This document shows positions 59,024 to 64,000 of a stretch of DNA of 64,000 nucleotides, piece after piece. Both the position numbers and the translations under genes were made by a program. Positions within the stretch are counted from its first letter, which is position 1; each line of letters starts with the position of its first letter. Under the pieces are notes generated by a model, which had not been told where the DNA came from, made no database searches, and saw only the letters and a program-made list of their open reading frames with translations. This DNA is from an uncultured Alphaproteobacteria bacterium (lineage in GTDB: Bacteria; Pseudomonadota; Alphaproteobacteria; HIMB59; GCA-002718135), in assembly GCA_902540265.1 (NCBI GenBank), contig CACBLW010000006.1:26592-90591 (forward strand). Direction: 5' to 3'.

Positions 59024-60457
59024 ATGCAATTAACAAAAAATATAAATAAAAAACTTCTAAAAGAGCAAATTTATCCAACTTATGACATAGAAAAAAAACT
59101 GAATTGCATATTACATTTTGGAGTTGGAAATTTTCATCGAGCTCATCAAGCTTTATATATTCATGAACTCCTAGAAAATAATAAAAACATTTCAATTATT
59201 GGTGTTAATTTGAGATCAAATGAGACTAATTTAAAGTTAATTAAACAAGATTATCTTTATACTTTAGTGAGGATATCAAAAGATTTTAAAGAAATAAAAA
59301 TTCTTAATCCAATAAAAAAAATTTTATTTGGAAAAAAAGATAAAATAGAAATTAGAAATTTAATTGCGTCTAAAGATATAAAATTAATTACTATAACCGT
59401 AACTGAAAAAGGATACCATTTTGATAAAGATAAAAAATTAAATTATTCAAAGGATATAATAAATGATTTAGAAAATAAAAACTTGAATACGGTTATTGGT
59501 CATATCTCTTTTGGGTTAATTCAAAGATTTAAATTAAATAAAGAAAAAATAATTATTATGAGTTGTGATAATTTAAGTGAAAACAGTAATATTCTTAAAA
59601 ATTTAATATATGAATTTTTAACTAAAATATATCCTGAATGCTTAAAATGGTTTCTCTCTAACGTAGAATTTCCTTTATCCATGGTAGATGGAATTGTTCC
59701 TAATAATAATAAGAATTCAAAATTTTTTAATATTCCTTATGAAGATAATTCTATCGTTGTAACTGAACCATATAGAGATTGGTATATTCAATCTGATAAT
59801 GTAGTACTTAAAAAAATACTAAATAATAAAAATATAATTTTTGTTAATAATATTAACTTCTATGAAAATATAAAACTAAAAATTTTAAATGGAGCTCATT
59901 CTTCTTTAGCTTATATAGGAATATTATTGGGCCACACTCATGTTCATGAGGCAATGGCTGATAAAATCTGTTTCAACTTTATTTCTCAATTTTTAGATCT
60001 AGAAGTTCTTCCAACTTTTGAAAACAAAGATAATTTTGACATCAAAAAATATAAAAATAACGTTTTAAGACGTTTTAAAAATCCATATATTGAGGATAAA
60101 TTAATACGAATTGCAATGGATGGATCACTAAAAATTCCTATAAGATTATTAGATACCTATAAAAAAAATAAAAATAAAACACCATATATTGATGCAATAA
60201 TTACGTCATGGATTCTTTTTTTACAACATATGATAGTAAATAATAAAAGTAACTTATCAGATTCAAACAAAGAATTTATAATAAATACTTATGAGAATGA
60301 TAAAGAAAATTTTGTTCTAAATTTACTTAATCAGAAAAATCTTTTTAATTTAAATGAGTATCAAAAAATTAATTTAGAAAAGAATATTATTAATAATATA
60401 AATCAAATAAAAAAAGTTACGTTTACCAATTTTTTGAGCAATTTAGTATTTAAATAA
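59024..60457 (+). CDS. uxuB: Mannitol dehydrogenase/fructuronate reductase family protein
   Basis: 477 aa; HFGVGNFHRAHQALYIHELL, FPLSMVDGIVP, VVTEPYRDWYIQSD, KLKILNGAHSSLAYIGILLGHTHVHEAMAD. Confidence 0.85.
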   Translation: MQLTKNINKKLLKEQIYPTYDIEKKLNCILHFGVGNFHRAHQALYIHELLENNKNISIIGVNLRSNETNLKLIKQDYLYTLVRISKDFKEIKILNPIKKILFGKKDKIEIRNLIASKDIKLITITVTEKGYHFDKDKKLNYSKDIINDLENKNLNTVIGHISFGLIQRFKLNKEKIIIMSCDNLSENSNILKNLIYEFLTKIYPECLKWFLSNVEFPLSMVDGIVPNNNKNSKFFNIPYEDNSIVVTEPYRDWYIQSDNVVLKKILNNKNIIFVNNINFYENIKLKILNGAHSSLAYIGILLGHTHVHEAMADKICFNFISQFLDLEVLPTFENKDNFDIKKYKNNVLRRFKNPYIEDKLIRIAMDGSLKIPIRLLDTYKKNKNKTPYIDAIITSWILFLQHMIVNNKSNLSDSNKEFIINTYENDKENFVLNLLNQKNLFNLNEYQKINLEKNIINNINQIKKVTFTNFLSNLVFK

Positions 60458-61634
60458 CAGCTTTTATTATACCACGCAATTCAGAAAGACCCATTAATCT
60501 TCCAATTGCAGTATATCCTGCGTTAAAATTTTTTTTATTTTGATCATCTAATAATGAGTGCCCATGATCTGGTCTCATTGGTATATCAATTTTTTTATTA
60601 ATACTTCTTCTTTTTTCTTCATTTAAAATTAATTTTATAAGTCTAACAAAATCGACATCCCCATTTAAGTGGTTTGATTCATAGAAGCTTTTTCTATCTT
60701 TTTCTTTTTTTACATTTCTAAGATGGATAAAATTAATTTTTTTTTTAAATTTATTAAAAATTTTATAAACATCATTATAAAAGTTTGATGCTAATGATCC
60801 TGCACAAAAAGTCATCCCATTACATGGAGAATCATAAGAATCAAATATATATTGATAATCATCCATAGTAGATACAATTCTTGGGACACCAAAAAGTGGG
60901 ATAGGAGGATCATCGGGATGTATCCCCATTTTAACATTATTTTCCTCTGCTACAGGCATTATTTCTTTAATAAATTCTCTTAAATTTTGTTTTATATCTA
61001 TGTTATCCATATCTTTATAAGCACTAAGCATTTCTTTAAATTCACTCACAGAATATTTCGTTTCTGAGGCAGGTAAACCGCCCATTACTGCCAATTTTAA
61101 ATTTTTAATATCATTTGTTTTCATTAACTTAAAAAGTTTCTCGGCATTTTTTATTTGTTTATTCGAATATCTTTTTTCTAAATTTTTTAATTTGAGAATA
61201 TACATTTCAAATATAATTATTTGTAAATAATTAAATTTTAAGGCTAATCCATCTGTAGGTAATTTAAAATCTAGTTGAGTTCTTGTCCAATCTACTATTG
61301 GCATAAAATTATAACAAATAGTATTAATATTATTTGCAGCAATATTTGCTATGGTATCTTTGTAATTATTTATTAATTTCTTAAAATTTTTAGTTCTTAA
61401 TTTTATATTATTATGTACAGGAATACTTTCAACAACATTCCATTTTAAATTTATATTATAAGAATTATTATTTTTATTTATATAATTTATTCTTTTTTTT
61501 ACATCATTTTTACTCCATTTTTCACCATAAGGAATTTGATGTAGTGATGTTACCACATACTCTGCGTTAGCCTGCCTTATATCAGTTAATTTAACAGGAT
61601 CGGCCGGGCCATACCATCTAAATGAATTTTGCAT
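60450..61634 (-). CDS. uxuA: Mannonate dehydratase
   Basis: 394 aa; FRWYGPADPVKLTDIRQANAEYVVTSLHQIPYGEKW, CYNFMPIVDWTRTQLDF, MGIHPDDPPIPLFGVPRIVSTMDDY, HLRNVKKE, MRPDHGHSLLDDQ. Confidence 0.93.
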   Translation of the reverse strand: MQNSFRWYGPADPVKLTDIRQANAEYVVTSLHQIPYGEKWSKNDVKKRINYINKNNNSYNINLKWNVVESIPVHNNIKLRTKNFKKLINNYKDTIANIAANNINTICYNFMPIVDWTRTQLDFKLPTDGLALKFNYLQIIIFEMYILKLKNLEKRYSNKQIKNAEKLFKLMKTNDIKNLKLAVMGGLPASETKYSVSEFKEMLSAYKDMDNIDIKQNLREFIKEIMPVAEENNVKMGIHPDDPPIPLFGVPRIVSTMDDYQYIFDSYDSPCNGMTFCAGSLASNFYNDVYKIFNKFKKKINFIHLRNVKKEKDRKSFYESNHLNGDVDFVRLIKLILNEEKRRSINKKIDIPMRPDHGHSLLDDQNKKNFNAGYTAIGRLMGLSELRGIIKAVI

Positions 61635-61723
61635 TTACTATTTATAACTAATAAACTTATAAATTAAAAATAATTTCTATATTAGTTGATTTATTTAATT
61701 AATTTAAATAATTTAAACATCAA

Positions 61724-62728
61724 ATGGAAAAAAGAAACTTAGGTAAAACAGATATCAAACTAACATCAATTGGATTTGGTGGAGCTCCTTTAGGTAATTT
61801 ATTTGAAGAATTAAATGAAACTGATTGTTTTAATATTGTTAAAAGTTGTTTTGAAAATAACATTAATCTCTATGACACATCACCCTTATATGGATATGGT
61901 TTAAGTGAACATAGAATAGGTAATTTTATAAAAACTATTGATCCCAAAAGTTATTATCTTTCAACCAAAGTTGGTAGATACCTTACCCCAGAAAGAAATT
62001 ATTATAAAGATGGAAAATTTAAAGGTCATATAAATTTTATTCCACATTTTGATTATTCATATGATGGAGTTATGAGATCATTTGATCAATCGATACACAG
62101 ATTAGCAGTACCGGAGATTGATATTTGTTTGATTCATGATGTAGATAGATACACTTTCGGTAATGAAATAGATCATTATTTTAAAATTGCAATGAATGGT
62201 GCATATAAAGCATTAAATGATCTTAAAGAACAAAAAGTTATTAAAGCTATTGGAGTAGGATTAAATGATGCCGATATCTGTGCAAGATTTGCTAATGAGG
62301 GTGATTTTGATTGTATGCTTCTTGCAGGAAGATATACACTTTTAGATCAAACTGCACTCGATGAATTTTTTCCTATTGCAAAAAAAAATAAGATTGGAAT
62401 AATTTTAGGCGGTGTTTTCAATTCAGGAATTTTAGCAAAAGGTATTGGTGATCAAATAACTTATAGGTATGATAAAATACCAATCGATATAAAAGAAAAA
62501 TATCAAAGCATATCTAAAATTTGTTTACAATACGATGTTCCTGTACCTGCTGCAGCACTCCAATTTTCATACTCTAATAAGTTAATATCATCCATGATAT
62601 TAGGTGTTGATAGAATTGAACAAATTCAACAGAACTTTGAAAATTTAAATTATCCTATACCAAAAGAATTATGGGATAATTTAATAAAAGAAAATCTTCT
62701 TGATGAGAGAAGTATGATTGATGTCTAG
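61724..62728 (+). CDS. Aldo/keto reductase family oxidoreductase
   Basis: 334 aa; KRNLGKTDIKLTSIGFGGAPLGNLF, NLYDTSPLYGYGLSEHRIGNFI, STKVGRYLTP, DICLIHDVDRYTFG. Confidence 0.88.
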   Translation: MEKRNLGKTDIKLTSIGFGGAPLGNLFEELNETDCFNIVKSCFENNINLYDTSPLYGYGLSEHRIGNFIKTIDPKSYYLSTKVGRYLTPERNYYKDGKFKGHINFIPHFDYSYDGVMRSFDQSIHRLAVPEIDICLIHDVDRYTFGNEIDHYFKIAMNGAYKALNDLKEQKVIKAIGVGLNDADICARFANEGDFDCMLLAGRYTLLDQTALDEFFPIAKKNKIGIILGGVFNSGILAKGIGDQITYRYDKIPIDIKEKYQSISKICLQYDVPVPAAALQFSYSNKLISSMILGVDRIEQIQQNFENLNYPIPKELWDNLIKENLLDERSMIDV

Positions 62729-62746
62729 TAAATAAATATTTATAAA

Positions 62747-63685
62747 TTAATTTACTTTAGTCAAAGTACAAAGCATTTCAAATGCAATTGTAGCCCCAAC
62801 AAGTGAAGTCATATTATTAAGATCAAATGGTGGTGATACTTCTACAACATCGCCACCAACAAAATTTAATTTATTTAGAGCTCTAATAATAGTTTGAGCT
62901 TCCCTCACATTAAAACCACCAACTTCTGGTGTTCCAGTTCCTGGTGCAAAGGTAGGATCAATTCCATCTATATCAAAAGTAAAATAAGTATATGTGTTAC
63001 CTAAAACGGTATAGATTTTTTCAACACATTTATTAAACCCCATTTCATAATATTCATCTATAGTAATGATGGTTACACCTTGTTCTCTAGCCCATGTTAA
63101 ATCATTTGGATCATATAATGCGCCCCTAACCCCTAGTATTACATATTTTTCTGGATCAATAAGATTTTCTTCAATAGCTCGTCTAAAAGGTGTGCCGTGA
63201 GTATATTTAAATCCTCCAAAATAGGAATCCCAAGTATCAGAATGAGAATCAAACTGAAATAAACCTATTGGTCTTTCTTTTGCAATACCTCTTAAAATTG
63301 GTAAGCTAATTAAATGATCACCTCCAATTGATAATGGAATTGTTTTGGAATTATAAATATTTGAGTAAAATTTTTCTATTTTATCTAAACTATCATTTAA
63401 GTCTGCTGGATTTACAGGACAATCACCAATATCTGCAATATTAAATTTATTATAAGGACTATTAAGTGAAACAGGGTGATAAAGCCTTACAAGTGATGAT
63501 GCATTTCTAATTTCTCTTGGCCCATGTCTAGCTCCAGGTCTATTAGTAGTTCCCCCATCCCATGGTACACCTGCAATACAGTAGTCTAATTTGTTTAAAT
63601 CTTTAACAACAGGTAAACGAAAAAAAGTAGCAACATCAGCAAAGCGAGGAGTTTCCATACTCGATAGAGGTTTAATTTGAGTCAT
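62747..63685 (-). CDS. speB: Agmatinase/ureohydrolase family protein
   Basis: 312 aa; GVPWDGGTTNRPGARHGPREIRNAS, SIGGDHLISLPILRG, FQFDSHSDTWDSYFGG, FTFDIDGIDPTFAPGTGTPEVGGF. Confidence 0.9.
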   Translation of the reverse strand: MTQIKPLSSMETPRFADVATFFRLPVVKDLNKLDYCIAGVPWDGGTTNRPGARHGPREIRNASSLVRLYHPVSLNSPYNKFNIADIGDCPVNPADLNDSLDKIEKFYSNIYNSKTIPLSIGGDHLISLPILRGIAKERPIGLFQFDSHSDTWDSYFGGFKYTHGTPFRRAIEENLIDPEKYVILGVRGALYDPNDLTWAREQGVTIITIDEYYEMGFNKCVEKIYTVLGNTYTYFTFDIDGIDPTFAPGTGTPEVGGFNVREAQTIIRALNKLNFVGGDVVEVSPPFDLNNMTSLVGATIAFEMLCTLTKVN

Positions 63686-63733
63686 AAAAGTATCTTATGG
63701 TATATAGAATTGGATTATACAAGACAAATTAGT

Positions 63734-64000
63734 ATGGATTATAGCAAATTTCCTAAGCCGCAAAATGATGGAAAAGCTGATCATCTTTTAAATAAGTTTT
63801 TGCCAGATATTTCTCTAAAAAATCAACAGGGTAATCTATTAAAAATAAAAAGATCTGACACTTTTCGTTTAATTTTATATTTTTATCCTATGACAGGTAA
63901 TCCAAATGAAAGTTTACCTAAAAATTGGAATCAAACTCCAGGAGCCATTGGCTGTACTGTGGAGACCTGTAGTTTTAGAGATAATTATGAAGAATTAATC
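63734..64000 (+). CDS. Peroxiredoxin-like protein, 3'-truncated by the window edge (not in the supplied ORF track)
   Basis: Manual translation from ATG 63734: MDYSKFPKPQNDGKADHLLNKFLPDISLKNQQGNLLKIKRSDTFRLILYFYPMTGNPNESLPKNWNQTPGAIGCTVETCSFRDNYEELI; open to the window end. Confidence 0.72.
   Translation, partial: MDYSKFPKPQNDGKADHLLNKFLPDISLKNQQGNLLKIKRSDTFRLILYFYPMTGNPNESLPKNWNQTPGAIGCTVETCSFRDNYEELI

Noticed and set aside
1-64000. CRISPR arrays, tRNA/rRNA genes, transposases, prophage or toxin-antitoxin loci
   Set aside because: Looked for direct-repeat arrays, mobile-element proteins and structural RNAs by eye; none seen. A tRNAscan/Infernal run would be the decisive check.

Overview
This is a 64 kb, AT-rich, tightly packed bacterial window. 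The gene repertoire and low GC suggest a streamlined marine alphaproteobacterium, but the taxon is an inference. I saw no rRNA, tRNA, CRISPR array, phage or transposase. Main content in order: two HyuA/HyuB hydantoinase/oxoprolinase pairs; an enolase-superfamily gene overlapping putA; cysQ-cysD-cysNC; a HisD-family dehydrogenase of the HpsN type followed by a cluster of five SnoaL-like (NTF2-fold) genes (about nine domains) with a bicupin, a MetE-like protein, a LacI regulator and a sugar-type ABC importer without its own ATPase; HAD, SDR, DMT and Pta-like genes; a class III aminotransferase with alanine dehydrogenase; a MetE-like gene; a Cys-type sulfatase divergent from a complete Opp/Dpp-type ABC importer; an in-frame DMT-transporter/aldose-1-epimerase fusion; ComD/ComE-like sulfopyruvate decarboxylase subunits with a PfkB kinase and a SlcC-like 2-hydroxyacid dehydrogenase; Gfo/Idh/MocA and fucose-isomerase-like genes; a complete sugar ABC importer with GH31 and a glucuronate-type pathway (uronate isomerase, fructuronate reductase, mannonate dehydratase); an aldo/keto reductase; an agmatinase-family gene; and a truncated peroxiredoxin. 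The two most interesting candidates are (1) a putative LacI regulon over the SnoaL/cupin/MetE/HisD-like/ABC genes, supported by the same 18-bp inverted repeat TATTCA-N6-TGAATA in all three divergent intergenic regions of that stretch, and (2) a possible organosulfonate/sulfosugar module around ComDE, a YihV-like PfkB kinase, a SlcC-like dehydrogenase and the mutarotase fusion.
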